Below, one piece after another: positions 51,810 through 62,001 of a stretch of 64,000 nucleotides of DNA; the first letter of the stretch is position 1, and every line of letters begins with the position of its first letter. This DNA is from Bacteroidales bacterium (GTDB lineage Bacteria; Bacteroidota; Bacteroidia; Bacteroidales; F082), in NCBI GenBank assembly GCA_017427985.1, contig JAFRRS010000011.1:1-64000 (forward strand), read 5' to 3'. The position numbers and the translations under genes were made by a program. The notes beneath the pieces were generated by a model. It did no database searches. It was not told the DNA's origin and was given only the letters and a program-made list of their open reading frames with translations.

Positions 51810-52047
51810 GCACCGGGTCATATCCTGAGCCGCCCCAGGGATTGCACGACGCCACACGTTTTATTGTCAGCCAGCCGCCCTTGATGGCGCCGTATTTCCG
51901 TATCGCCTCGATGCCGTAGTTTGAGCACGTCGGCGTATAGCGGCAGTTGCGCCCGATGAACGGAGAGAGCGTGTACTGATAGATTTTTATCAGCAGAATC
52001 AGGAAGTTCGCCGGCAGTTTTACTATGAAGTTCAACACCTTTTTCAT
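51805..52047 (-). CDS. yidD: membrane protein insertion efficiency factor YidD
   Basis: 80 residues. The family motif is complete: [19 protein letters not shown], then [25 protein letters not shown] and the end GYDPVP. Acts at the inner face of the membrane with YidC. Overlaps rnpA by 4 bases, the classical rnpA-yidD arrangement. The stop codon lies in the edge of a family E repeat. Confidence 0.96.
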   Translation of the reverse strand: MKKVLNFIVKLPANFLILLIKIYQYTLSPFIGRNCRYTPTCSNYGIEAIRKYGAIKGGWLTIKRVASCNPWGGSGYDPVP

Positions 52048-52433
52048 AATTTCTCTACCAGACGTTCGACAACCTTTTTCATTTTCTCCTCCATCTCACC
52101 GTATTTCAAGATGACAGTGGCATTATATACAAACGCTACATCGAGCGTTTTGTTGTTCAACAGGCATAATTTCATCAGTTCCGCCTTGTTTTTCCTCCAG
52201 CTTTCGCGAATGAGACGCTTCACGCGATTGCGTTTCACGGCGTGATGAAAACGTTTTTTGGAAACTGACACAAGAATCCTCGGAATCGCATTTTCTTGAT
52301 TCTCAGCGTCATACAGATGCACAATTACACGAAAAGGATACAATGAGAATCCTTTTCCTTCTTCAAATAAAGTCTGTACAGCTTTTTTGTGGTATATCCG
52401 CTGCGATTTCGGTAATCCTTCCTTGGGTTCCAA
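52044..52433 (-). CDS. rnpA: ribonuclease P protein component
   Basis: 129 residues from TTG 52433, which directly follows the hemD stop (TAATTG). Conserved RNA-binding block [15 protein letters not shown] and front [17 protein letters not shown]; no ATG is available near the expected start, so TTG is chosen. Protein subunit for tRNA 5' maturation. Lies between hemD and yidD, the usual Bacteroidota neighbourhood. Confidence 0.92.
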   Translation of the reverse strand: MEPKEGLPKSQRIYHKKAVQTLFEEGKGFSLYPFRVIVHLYDAENQENAIPRILVSVSKKRFHHAVKRNRVKRLIRESWRKNKAELMKLCLLNNKTLDVAFVYNATVILKYGEMEEKMKKVVERLVEKL

Positions 52434-53198
52434 TTATCTTTTCTTTGCTTTTTTCGTTTCGGCCTCAAGATATTCTTCGATAGCCATCGTTATCGACGGG
52501 GCGGTCTTTGTCGGGGCACTGAGGCTCAAGTTGAAGCCGGCGTCGGTGATGGATTTTGCCGTCGCTGCGCCGAGAGCACCTATCGCTACCTCGCCCTGTT
52601 CGAAATCAGGGAAGTTGATTTTCAGGGATTCGATACCTGCAGGGCTGAAAAACACGAGCATGTCGTATTTCTTGATGTCGATGCCGCTAAGGTCGGCAGG
52701 GACGGTGCGGAAAAGCATCGATTTCTTGAAGTTCAGCTTGGCGGCGTTCATCATCTCGCCATAGTCCTCGCTTGTGACGATATTCGATGTCGGAAGGAAA
52801 TAAGTCTCTTCCTTGTGTTTTTTCATTATCTCGACAAGGTCGGCGAAAGTCTGGTTCCCGTAGAAAATCTTCCTCTTGCGGAATTGTATATAATGTTGAA
52901 GATACAAAGCCGTCGACTCGTTGACACAGAAATATTTAAGGTCATCAGGCACCGTGTAGCGCATCTCCTTTGCGATACGGAAGAAATGGTCGACAGCATT
53001 GCGGCTCGTGAGGATGATAGCGGTATAATCGGTGAGCTTCACATGGTCCTGACGCAGCTCCGACGCCTCCACGCCTTCAATCTTAATAAATTTCTCAAAA
53101 TCAATTTTTACGTTGTATTTCTTGATGATACTTTCGAAATGTGTCTTCGAAATATCAACTGGCTTCGGCTGCGATATGAGTATGTTTTTAATCTTCAT
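52434..53198 (-). CDS. hemD: uroporphyrinogen-III synthase family protein
   Basis: 254 residues from ATG 53198. Two-lobed HemD4 fold: ILISQPKPVDISKTHFESI at the front, TAIILTSRNAVDHFFRIA, and in the second half YDMLVFFSPAGIESLKINF and GEVAIGALGAATAKSITDAG. Closes the tetrapyrrole ring, or is the Bacteroidota HemD-like homologue retained in this operon. No other hem gene is in the window, so a role apart from haem synthesis is possible. 2 bases after the DUF4271 gene. Confidence 0.85.
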   Translation of the reverse strand: MKIKNILISQPKPVDISKTHFESIIKKYNVKIDFEKFIKIEGVEASELRQDHVKLTDYTAIILTSRNAVDHFFRIAKEMRYTVPDDLKYFCVNESTALYLQHYIQFRKRKIFYGNQTFADLVEIMKKHKEETYFLPTSNIVTSEDYGEMMNAAKLNFKKSMLFRTVPADLSGIDIKKYDMLVFFSPAGIESLKINFPDFEQGEVAIGALGAATAKSITDAGFNLSLSAPTKTAPSITMAIEEYLEAETKKAKKR

Positions 53199-53200
53199 CT

Positions 53201-53938
53201 CTATAATACACAATTAGTTAGAATCAACCGACACACCATCGTAATGGCTATTGAAATCGGTATGATTTCGAGGGTGCAAAGATACAAAAAAATATTTAAC
53301 CAATTTAATTTTGATAAAATTTGAAGCTCAAAAAATATTTTAACCACGCGAGCCCCAGTAATTATTAGTATTATCGAAACACTTACTATCAAAATTAATC
53401 GTGTCGGATAAAAAAGTATAATGAGTGAAAACAATGCCAATATCACGTCAAGGGACATCATCGTTGAGAGATGCGTCACCTCATGATGGCTCGCCGCCGC
53501 CTCAATGCCGAAAAGCCATCCGAAAAGTGTTACTATCAGATATTGGATTATCAGGTAGGCGGAGACAAACACGACAACATCAAGATAGAAACCGAAACCG
53601 CTGTAAAGTATGGCGTTTCCTGAGAAAACCAGCACTAATTTCTGAATTATCAGAGAAACGATTGAAATATAAATAATAACGACGGAAAAGCCAGTAAAAC
53701 TTGCTATCGGGTTCCATTCGCGAGTCATCTTGTCGATATCCGATTTTTTGTAGGAAATATCGAACATTATCTTGAAACGCTGGGTGAAGACATGCTTGTT
53801 TATGACCAGCAAAAGGAGCGAAACGAAAACGACAATGAAATTCCACGACGGCGAAACATCCACCGGGAAACGCGCCTGTGACTCGAGCGTTTTCGCGATG
53901 TTTTCCGTAACCAGATGAAAATCAATACTGTCGTTCAT
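53201..53938 (-). CDS. DUF4271 membrane protein
   Basis: 245 residues from ATG 53938; the in-frame TTG three codons upstream is less likely. About six hydrophobic helices: FIVVFVSLLLLVINKHVF at the front and GFSVVIIYISIVSLIIQ, then FLYLCTLEIIPISIAI near the end. DUF4271 is almost restricted to Bacteroidota and sits upstream of hemD and rnpA; function unknown. First gene of the operon. Confidence 0.85.
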   Translation of the reverse strand: MNDSIDFHLVTENIAKTLESQARFPVDVSPSWNFIVVFVSLLLLVINKHVFTQRFKIMFDISYKKSDIDKMTREWNPIASFTGFSVVIIYISIVSLIIQKLVLVFSGNAILYSGFGFYLDVVVFVSAYLIIQYLIVTLFGWLFGIEAAASHHEVTHLSTMMSLDVILALFSLIILFYPTRLILIVSVSIILIITGARVVKIFFELQILSKLNWLNIFLYLCTLEIIPISIAITMVCRLILTNCVL

Positions 53939-54004
53939 CAGAGACAATCATTTTTTTATTCTGCAAAATTATTTAAAAAATTTGGATTTTTAAGATAAGA
54001 TTTG

Positions 54005-54012
54005 TATTTTTG
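54005..54012 (+). promoter_or_regulatory. -7 box of pta
   Basis: TATTTTTG, about 45 bases before ATG 54057. Confidence 0.6.
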
Positions 54013-54056
54013 CGAAATATTTTTTAAGAAATTCTAAATCTATAAATAATTGAACA

Positions 54057-55067
54057 ATGGGACTTATTGAAGAAATCATTGCTAATGCGCAAGCTAACAA
54101 ACAGCGCATCGTGCTCCCTGAAGGAGACGAGCCAAGAACATTAAAGGCCGCCGACCGCATCATTGCTGACGGCATCGCCGATGTCATTTTGATTGGACCT
54201 GCCCAGAAAATCGCCGACATGGTTGCGGAATTCGGGCTGAAAAACATAGGCAAGGCGCGTGTCATCGACCCGCAGACCAACCCTGAGCGCCAGAAATACG
54301 CCGACTTGCTTTTCGAGCTTCGCAAGAGCAAGGGCATGACACCGGAGCAGGCCTACGACCTCGCCGGCAACTTCATGTACCTCGGCATCCTCATGGTGAA
54401 GGCAGGTGAAGCCGACGGTCTCGTCAGCGGCGCACGCTCAACCACAGGCGACATGCTCCGTCCTGCCTTGCAGATCATCAAGACCGTGCCAGGCGTGACA
54501 TGCGTTTCAGGAGCATTCACGATGTTCCTGCCAGAAGGTTGTCCTTACGGCACTAACGGCCGCATGGTGTTCGCCGACTGCGCCGTGACACCGATGCCGA
54601 CAGCAGAACAGCTCGCAGAAATCGCCATCTGCACCGCCGACACAGCCAAGGCGATCGCCAAGATTGACCCTATCACCGCCATCTTGAGCTTCTCAACAAA
54701 AGGCTCAGCAAAACATGAAGTCGTCGACAAAGTCATTGAGGCGACACGCATCGCACAGGAGCGTCGTCCTGACCTCGTCCTCGACGGTGAGCTGCAAGCC
54801 GACGCCGCCATCGTGCCATCGGTGGGCGCAAGCAAGGCTCCGGGCAGCCCAGTGGCAGGAAAGGCCAACACCCTCGTGTTCCCATGCCTCGAAGTGGGTA
54901 ACATCGCTTACAAACTCGTGCAGCGTCTCGCCGGCGCCGAAGCAGTGGGTCCAGTGCTCCAAGGCTTGGCAAAACCTTGCAACGACCTCAGCCGCGGATG
55001 CTCAATCGACGATGTTTACAAACTCGTGGCGATTACATGTAATCAGGCCATCGCACAGAAGAAATAA
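54057..55067 (+). CDS. pta: phosphate acetyltransferase
   Basis: 336 residues, short class I type. RIVLPEGDEPRTLKAADRII at the front, GLVSGARSTTGDMLRPALQI in the middle and GCSIDDVYKLVAITCNQA at the end. Interconverts acetyl-CoA and acetyl phosphate. Gene order pta-ackA with a 99-base gap holding a family D repeat. Together they form the ATP-yielding acetate fermentation route. Confidence 0.95.
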   Translation: MGLIEEIIANAQANKQRIVLPEGDEPRTLKAADRIIADGIADVILIGPAQKIADMVAEFGLKNIGKARVIDPQTNPERQKYADLLFELRKSKGMTPEQAYDLAGNFMYLGILMVKAGEADGLVSGARSTTGDMLRPALQIIKTVPGVTCVSGAFTMFLPEGCPYGTNGRMVFADCAVTPMPTAEQLAEIAICTADTAKAIAKIDPITAILSFSTKGSAKHEVVDKVIEATRIAQERRPDLVLDGELQADAAIVPSVGASKAPGSPVAGKANTLVFPCLEVGNIAYKLVQRLAGAEAVGPVLQGLAKPCNDLSRGCSIDDVYKLVAITCNQAIAQKK

Positions 55068-55069
55068 AT

Positions 55070-55135
55070 GAGATTCCTCCCTTCGGTCTGAATGACAAGA
55101 GTTTGTCATTCCGAGCACGAAGTGCGAGGAAACTC
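55070..55135. repeat. family D hairpin repeat between pta and ackA
   Basis: Outer arms GAGATTCCTCC and GAGGAAACTC, inner stem AATGACAA (55091-55098) with TTGTCATT (55103-55110). A typical dispersed TCATTCCGAG...GAGGAA hairpin. It could attenuate read-through from pta to ackA. Confidence 0.85.
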
Positions 55136-55166
55136 AAAAAAGTTGAAAGTTTAAAGTGAAAGTTTT

Positions 55167-56366
55167 ATGAAGATATTAGTTTTAAATTGCGGGTCGTCAT
55201 CAATCAAATATCAGCTGATTGAGATGGACGAAAAGAACCACTCAGTATTAGCCAAGGGTTTGTTAGAGCGCATCGGCCTTAAGATGGGCGAATTCACTCA
55301 CAAATGGAACGGACAGAAGCACTACGAGCAGCTTCCTATCCCGAACCACACAGAAGGCATCAAGATTGTGCTTCAGGCACTTACAAACAAAGAATACGGC
55401 GTCATCAGCGACCTGAATGAAATCAAGGCGGTGGGTCACCGTGTGGCACACGGCGGCGAGAAGTTCACTCACAGCGTCCGCATCGACGACAACGTCATCA
55501 ACATGATTAAGGACCTCTGCGACCTTGCTCCGTTGCACAACCCGGGTGCTTTGCAGGGCATCGCCGCAATGCAGGAGGTGCTTCCTGGCATCCCGATGGC
55601 AGCAGTGTTCGACACCTCGTTCCACGCCACCATGCCACCAGAGGCCTATCTCTATGCAATTCCTTACGAATACTACGAGAAATACCGCGTCCGCCGCTAC
55701 GGATTCCACGGCACCAGCCACAAATACGTCGCTGAGAAAGCAGCCGAATACGTCGGAAGAGACTGGAAAAACACGAAGATCGTCACCTGCCACCTCGGCA
55801 GCGGCGCTTCTATCGCAGCAGTGGAAAACGGCAAGTCGGTGGAGACATCAATGGGCTTCACACCTGTTGAGGGTCTCGTGATGGGCAGCCGCTGCGGCGA
55901 CCTCGACCTCGGTGTCTTCATGTACATCATGGACAAGGAAGGCTACAACACCAAGGAGATGAACACCCTCGTGAACAAGAAATCGGGTCTCGTGGGCATC
56001 ACCGGCAACTCGCAGGATATGCGTGACGTGCGCGCAGGCCGTGACGCAGGCGACGAACGTTGCACATACGCATTCAACATGTTCGCACACCGCGTGAAGA
56101 AATACATCGGCGCATACGCGGCCATCATGAACGGCATGGACGTCCTCGTGATGACAGGCGGCATCGGCGAGAATGCATGGTTCATGCGTGAGGCTATCCT
56201 CGAAAACATGGAGTTCATGGGAATCAAGATTGACAAGAAACTCAACGAGACTATCATGGGCGACGCAGCCGTCATCTCAACACCTGACTCAAAGGTAAAA
56301 GTGGTCGTATATCCTACAGACGAGGAATATATGATTGCAAAAGACACATTTGACCTTGTCAAATAA
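55167..56366 (+). CDS. ackA: acetate kinase
   Basis: 399 residues. VLNCGSSSIKYQLIEMD at the front, VFDTSFHATMPPEAYLY, RRYGFHGTSHKYV and TGGIGENAWFMRE. Makes ATP from acetyl phosphate. Completes the pta-ackA pair. A perfect family A palindrome lies 20 bases after the stop. Confidence 0.97.
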   Translation: MKILVLNCGSSSIKYQLIEMDEKNHSVLAKGLLERIGLKMGEFTHKWNGQKHYEQLPIPNHTEGIKIVLQALTNKEYGVISDLNEIKAVGHRVAHGGEKFTHSVRIDDNVINMIKDLCDLAPLHNPGALQGIAAMQEVLPGIPMAAVFDTSFHATMPPEAYLYAIPYEYYEKYRVRRYGFHGTSHKYVAEKAAEYVGRDWKNTKIVTCHLGSGASIAAVENGKSVETSMGFTPVEGLVMGSRCGDLDLGVFMYIMDKEGYNTKEMNTLVNKKSGLVGITGNSQDMRDVRAGRDAGDERCTYAFNMFAHRVKKYIGAYAAIMNGMDVLVMTGGIGENAWFMREAILENMEFMGIKIDKKLNETIMGDAAVISTPDSKVKVVVYPTDEEYMIAKDTFDLVK

Positions 56367-56385
56367 AATTTGAATTATTGTTGAT

Positions 56386-56413
56386 GTAGAGACGCACGGC
56401 CGTGCGTCTCTAC
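56386..56413. repeat. family A perfect 28-base palindrome
   Basis: Identical to 28524-28551. Lies between ackA and the alpha-2-macroglobulin gene. Confidence 0.95.
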
Positions 56414-56450
56414 ATTACAAATTGATGGTAAATAAATTAAACAACATAGT

Positions 56451-59400
56451 ATGAAAAAAATCAGAAATATCGGTTTGATAATCAGCGTGATGCTGCTGGT
56501 TTTCTTGTCAGGATGCGACAAGAACGAAAATCAAACAACGGTCACCACAACAGGAAAATCGACAGTGAAGACGACGGGCAAATCCATGAAGATTGTGGAA
56601 CAGCTCCGTCCGGTCAGCGAGACTTTGCTGCCTCTTCTTGACAGCTACACGTCAGGTGTCATCACCGAGGGCGAGCCTATAGTGGTGCGCTTCAAGTACC
56701 CAGAGGCGCTGAAATTGAAACAAGGCGAGGAACTGCCTAACAACCTGTTCAGCTTTAAGCCGGAACTGAAAGGAAAAGCCACATGGCTCGATGCCACCAG
56801 TGTCGCTTTCAAATACGACAAAATCGACAAAACGAAGCAATATGTCTACCGTTTCAATGTGTCTGAGATTCTGGATGTTTCGGCATCGGAGACATTGGAG
56901 TTCAGCTTCGGCGTTCGCCAACAGACATTCAACATTATAGAAATCTATCCGATTTGCGAAGCTGAGAGAGAGATGGATTACATTTTGTGTGTTGACTATG
57001 CCGCACCTGTCGCTACTGAAGACGCAATCAACATTTTCGACGAGGATATCGTTAAAAAATATGATATTGAGACAACCTTCATCGACGAGCAGATGTATAT
57101 GTTCACATTAAAATCCATTCCTCGTCTGAAATCCGATTATAATATTGAAATCAACCTTGACGGCAAAAAAATAGGTTCCGACACTAAAATCACGCAAAGC
57201 CTGACGATTTATGCCAACAACATGTTCAAGCCTGTCGATTTTGAGGTTTTTGCAGATTTGGGACAAGCTATGCTGTTTTTCTCACAGCCGCTGAAGACGG
57301 GACAGAACCTCAACGGACTTATCACATTCAGCCAGAAGAAACTCTCCTACAAGACTGACATTCAAGGCAATAGGATCACTTTCTATTTTGACAAGTCGAG
57401 CCTTTACCGCTCACAATTGGAAAACATCACCATGAATGTGAGTGGTGTCAGAAGCGAATCAAACGACATAATGCAGGAAGACAAGGAATACAAGTTCAGC
57501 CTGAAAAACTATGAGCCGAAGGTTCGCTGGACCAACAACGGCGTGATATTGCCTGACATAAAGGAGACGACGGTATATTTCGACGCCATCTGCCTTAACT
57601 CAGTGACGCTGAGAATCATACGCGTTTACGACAACAACATCCTTTCATTCATCCAGGACAATGAGATAAGCGAGACTTACAACTTGCGCAAGGCGGGTCG
57701 TTTGGAGAAGAAGGTACGTCTGCAGCTCGAAAACCCGAATTATTCACAATGGAAGACCTACCCTATCGTGCTTTCCGACTACATCAAAGTGGAGCCGGGC
57801 GCGATGTATCAGCTGAGTCTCGATTTCGGTCCTGCTGATTATGTCTTTGCATCCGATGAGATGAAGAAAGACGTGAAAGACAATGCCAAACGCGAGGCTG
57901 ACTATTGGGACGGCGAGGCTTACGACTACAAGGAATACCGCTACGACGGCGGCTATGGCGATCCTAACGGCTACTACTATTATAATTATGTGGAGCAAAA
58001 GAAGAACATCGTTGTCAGCGACCTTGCCGTGACAGCGAAGATGGGACGCAACGACATTGTGGACGTGTTTGTATATCAGTTATCAGACGCCACTCCAGCT
58101 TCTGGCGCCGAGGTGACAGCATACAACTACCAGAAACAGCCTATCGCAAAAGGCAGTGTCGACAACTTCGGACACGTGAGAATCCAGTGCTCCAACAGAC
58201 CTGCTTTCATCATTGCAAAAGACAACAAAGGCAGCAAGTCGGTTATCAAGCTCAACGACGGTAACGCCTTGTCATACAGCCGCTTCAATGTTGATGGCGA
58301 GTATGTCGACAAAGGTGTCGTCGGATTTGCATACTCCAACCGTGGCGTGTGGCGTCCGGGCGACGAGCTTCAGCTCAACCTCATGCTTGCCGACAACGAC
58401 GGACAACTGCCTGAAAACTATCCTGTAGTTCTTGAAGTGACCGACGCTTCGGGGCGTCTCTATGCAAAACAGGTGAACACCAAACCGATGAACGGTATTT
58501 ATTGCTACAACGTGCCAACCAACGTCAGCGACGAGACTGGAGTTTGGACAGCACGTTTCAAAGTCGGCACGACAACCATCACCAAGGAACTCCGTGTGGA
58601 GACTGTCAAGCCTAACCGTTTGGAAATCAAATTCGAGACTCCAGAAGTCATCAGCCTGACACGTTCTGAGCGCGTGACCTTGTCATCAAAATGGCTCAAT
58701 GGCTTGAAAGCCACAGGCTTGAAGGCGGAAGTCGACGTGATCGTGCGCAACGGCAAGACACAATTCAAGGGCTTTGAAAACTATTGTTTCGATAATGACG
58801 CAGAGCATTTTGAGACCACCGAGCTCACTGTTTTCAGCGGTCCGCTCAGCAACGAAGGCACTGCCAACATCAACTTCACCACGTTGACAGAACTCACATC
58901 GCAGCAGATGATGAACGCTGTCTTCACGACAAAAGTCTTCGAACAGGGCGGCGATTTCAGCATCGCATCGTTCAAAGCCAAGCTGTCGCCAAAATCGCGT
59001 TACATCGGCGTGGAGCTGCCTGAGACAACTTCAAAATACGGCAGTTATTACGATACTGGCAAAGACTGGAACTTCAACATCGCTGTGGTTAATGACAATG
59101 GCAATATTTGCAACGCCACCGTTTCCCTCGACTACGCACTTTACAAACTTGATTCCTACTGGTGGTGGTCGAGCGACGATGATGACGACAACAGCTACAC
59201 CCTGAGACGTTATGCCTCAGGCACTTACAAACGTCCCGTGAAGAGCGGCACGCTGACATGCACGGGCAACACCTCATTGAGTTTCAATCTTCCGAACAGC
59301 CAATGGGGCAGCTACCTCCTCGTCGTCAGCGACAAGCAAGGCGGTCACAGCTTCGCCAAAGTCATCAACTTTGACTGGGGTTACGGCCACACATCGTCAG

Positions 59401-62000
59401 AGTCAGGAGCGCCGGCACATCTCTCCTTGAGAGCATCCGCCGAAAGCTATCAGGTTGGTGAAAACATCGTCGTGACCTTCCCTGCCAACGACAAAGCCAA
59501 GGCAATCGTCACGGTGGAAGCCAACGAGAAGGTTTTGCAGACATTCTTACTCGAAAACCTCGGTGAAGAAGGCAAATTGGAATTCACTGCCACCGCCGAA
59601 ATGATTCCGAACATCTATGTCTATGTCGCTCTGATTCAGCCACATGACGCACAAAACAGCCTGCCAATCCGTCTCTATGGTGTGATTCCTGTAAAAGTGA
59701 AAGACAACAAGCTGGAACTGCAGCCGAATATCACCATGCCTGAATCAACCAACACCAAGAAAAAGATTGAGGTGAAAGTCAGTGAGGCGAACAAACAAGC
59801 CATGACATACACTTTGGCAATCGTTGATGAAGGCATCCTCGGACTGACAAATTACAGAACGCCAGATCCTTACGGCTACTTCAACAGCAAACAGTCGCTG
59901 AAGGTTCGCACATGGGACAACTACGCCTCTGTCATCGACGCTTTCAGTGGCGAGTTCGGTTCGATTTACGCCATTGGCGGTGACGGTGGCATCCTGAATC
60001 AGGAAGTCACACTTGACAAACGTTTCAAGGCCTACGCTGTCACTCTTGGACCATTCGAGCTCGAGGCTGACGGCTGCAACACACACGAATTCGAGGTGCC
60101 GCAATGTTCAGGCGCTTTGCGTTTCATGGTTGTTGCGCACGGCAACGGCAAGGCTTTCGGCAGTGCCGAGAAGAAGATGACCGTCATCGACCCGGTCACG
60201 CTTTACGCTTCAGCACCGCGCGTGGTGGCTCCTAACGACCAGCTTACACTCAAAGTACAGGTCTTGGCACCGACACTCAAAGGCAAGAATCTGGAAGTGA
60301 GCTTCGACAACAAGAATCTCATCCCTGTCGGAAATCTGCCGACATCGGTCAGCATCGACAAAAACGGCGAAGGCATGATTGTCATCAAGACTTACGTCCC
60401 TGAAACCACAGGCAACTCCGTCATGAAAGTATCTGTCACAGGTGCCGACTACACCGCCGTGTCATCGACAGAGATGCCGATAAGGATGCCTTACTCAGAA
60501 CGTCGCAGCACCATCACAAACGAGGTGGAAGGCGGCAAGACGCTGAGCATACCGTTGGAAATCGAGGGCATTGCAGGCACACAGTCAGGCAGAATAACCG
60601 TTTCATCAATACTGCCAGTGGATTTGTTCAGCCGTCTCGACTACCTGACATCATATCCTCACGGATGCCTCGAACAGGTCACATCGAAGGCGTTCCCGCA
60701 GCTTTACCTCAACTATTTCATCCAGCAGGACGAAAATGACAAGGCGACCACCAAGTATCATATCGAAACAGCCATCGCCAAGTTGAGAGAATATCAGAAG
60801 TCAGACAATTCGATGACCAACTGGGTTGGCGGCAACTACAGCGACCCGTGGACGGAGATTTACGCTCTGCATTTCCTCGTTGAGGCCCAGAAACAAGGCT
60901 ATAACGTGCCTCAATATTTCATCGACGGATTGAAGAAATATCAGGCTAATAGGGCAAAACAATGGAAGAACAACCCTGACTTCAAGCAGGGCGAGACCAT
61001 CCAAGCCTACCGTCTGTTTGTTTTGGCTCTTGCCGATGCAGCCGAGATGGGTGCGATGAACCGCTTCAAAGACCAGGAGATGATTTATCCGCTCACAAAG
61101 GTTCTCACTGCCGCCGCATTTGCACAGACAGGAAAGACGACAATCGCTCAGAGCATGATGCCGGCTATCGGCGAAAACGAAAGGATGTCGGACTACTACA
61201 GCTCATTCGGCTCCACCACCCGCGACCTCGCCTTCCTGACATACGCCCAGATGCTGTGCGACATGGATGCTAAAGATGTGAAAGATAACATCAACAAGAT
61301 TTGCGGCATCCTTAACACAGGCCGCTGGCTCGACACACAATCGACGGCATTTACGCTCTTCGTCTTGGGTAAATATGCTGAAAAACAAGGTGTTACAGCC
61401 GAGAATATCTCCGCCGTCGTGAAAGCCAACGACAAGGAGTTCAATTTGAACACCGACATGTGCTCAGGCAGCTTCAGCTTTGTGCCGAAACTTGGTGACA
61501 ACACCATTGAAATCAAGAACAACGGCAGCCAGAAACTGACAGTAAACACATTCACCAAGACCAGCGTTGCTGAATACGCGAAGGAAGAGAGCGGCAACTT
61601 CATCAACATGACAGTCACCTACACCGACAAGAACGGCAATCCTGTGAACCTGGAAAAACTGAGTGTCGGAACTGACCTCGTCGTGGAGATGACGGTGAAG
61701 AACCCTAGCGAATACAGGGTAACAGAGTTGGCTCTGTCGTACTATCTGCCTTCAGGTTGGGAGCTTGTTAACGACCGTTTGAGCGGCAGCAGCACGAACT
61801 CAAGCGCCAAGCACATCGACTACCGTGACGACCGCGCCTACTTCTACTTCGACCTCTCGCCTAAGTCGAAAGCCACTTTCACTTTGAAAGCCAACGCCAC
61901 TTATGAGGGCAGCTACATGATTCCGGCAGTACGCTGCGAAGACATGTACAACGACGAGATTTATTATCAGATGCCGGCAAAGGCATGTGTCGTGAAATAA
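56451..62000 (+). CDS. bacterial alpha-2-macroglobulin lipoprotein
   Basis: 1849 residues. Lipoprotein signal (IISVMLLVFLSGC). MG-type beta domains fill the first 1100 residues, including the GVWRPGDELQLNLMLAD block (about residue 635). The thioester site is present: YPHGCLEQVTSKAFPQL (CxEQ, about residue 1407), followed by the alpha-alpha toroid of the TED domain and a C-terminal MG10-like domain. Acts as a periplasmic trap for host proteases that enter through a damaged envelope. One base before pbpC, the conserved partner that repairs peptidoglycan. Confidence 0.93.
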   Translation: MKKIRNIGLIISVMLLVFLSGCDKNENQTTVTTTGKSTVKTTGKSMKIVEQLRPVSETLLPLLDSYTSGVITEGEPIVVRFKYPEALKLKQGEELPNNLFSFKPELKGKATWLDATSVAFKYDKIDKTKQYVYRFNVSEILDVSASETLEFSFGVRQQTFNIIEIYPICEAEREMDYILCVDYAAPVATEDAINIFDEDIVKKYDIETTFIDEQMYMFTLKSIPRLKSDYNIEINLDGKKIGSDTKITQSLTIYANNMFKPVDFEVFADLGQAMLFFSQPLKTGQNLNGLITFSQKKLSYKTDIQGNRITFYFDKSSLYRSQLENITMNVSGVRSESNDIMQEDKEYKFSLKNYEPKVRWTNNGVILPDIKETTVYFDAICLNSVTLRIIRVYDNNILSFIQDNEISETYNLRKAGRLEKKVRLQLENPNYSQWKTYPIVLSDYIKVEPGAMYQLSLDFGPADYVFASDEMKKDVKDNAKREADYWDGEAYDYKEYRYDGGYGDPNGYYYYNYVEQKKNIVVSDLAVTAKMGRNDIVDVFVYQLSDATPASGAEVTAYNYQKQPIAKGSVDNFGHVRIQCSNRPAFIIAKDNKGSKSVIKLNDGNALSYSRFNVDGEYVDKGVVGFAYSNRGVWRPGDELQLNLMLADNDGQLPENYPVVLEVTDASGRLYAKQVNTKPMNGIYCYNVPTNVSDETGVWTARFKVGTTTITKELRVETVKPNRLEIKFETPEVISLTRSERVTLSSKWLNGLKATGLKAEVDVIVRNGKTQFKGFENYCFDNDAEHFETTELTVFSGPLSNEGTANINFTTLTELTSQQMMNAVFTTKVFEQGGDFSIASFKAKLSPKSRYIGVELPETTSKYGSYYDTGKDWNFNIAVVNDNGNICNATVSLDYALYKLDSYWWWSSDDDDDNSYTLRRYASGTYKRPVKSGTLTCTGNTSLSFNLPNSQWGSYLLVVSDKQGGHSFAKVINFDWGYGHTSSESGAPAHLSLRASAESYQVGENIVVTFPANDKAKAIVTVEANEKVLQTFLLENLGEEGKLEFTATAEMIPNIYVYVALIQPHDAQNSLPIRLYGVIPVKVKDNKLELQPNITMPESTNTKKKIEVKVSEANKQAMTYTLAIVDEGILGLTNYRTPDPYGYFNSKQSLKVRTWDNYASVIDAFSGEFGSIYAIGGDGGILNQEVTLDKRFKAYAVTLGPFELEADGCNTHEFEVPQCSGALRFMVVAHGNGKAFGSAEKKMTVIDPVTLYASAPRVVAPNDQLTLKVQVLAPTLKGKNLEVSFDNKNLIPVGNLPTSVSIDKNGEGMIVIKTYVPETTGNSVMKVSVTGADYTAVSSTEMPIRMPYSERRSTITNEVEGGKTLSIPLEIEGIAGTQSGRITVSSILPVDLFSRLDYLTSYPHGCLEQVTSKAFPQLYLNYFIQQDENDKATTKYHIETAIAKLREYQKSDNSMTNWVGGNYSDPWTEIYALHFLVEAQKQGYNVPQYFIDGLKKYQANRAKQWKNNPDFKQGETIQAYRLFVLALADAAEMGAMNRFKDQEMIYPLTKVLTAAAFAQTGKTTIAQSMMPAIGENERMSDYYSSFGSTTRDLAFLTYAQMLCDMDAKDVKDNINKICGILNTGRWLDTQSTAFTLFVLGKYAEKQGVTAENISAVVKANDKEFNLNTDMCSGSFSFVPKLGDNTIEIKNNGSQKLTVNTFTKTSVAEYAKEESGNFINMTVTYTDKNGNPVNLEKLSVGTDLVVEMTVKNPSEYRVTELALSYYLPSGWELVNDRLSGSSTNSSAKHIDYRDDRAYFYFDLSPKSKATFTLKANATYEGSYMIPAVRCEDMYNDEIYYQMPAKACVVK

Positions 62001-62001
62001 T

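Noticed and set aside
52434..54056. Frameshift or fusion in the DUF4271-hemD-rnpA cluster
   Set aside because: Frames are complete and spacing is normal once ATG 53198, TTG 52433 and ATG 53938 are used as starts.
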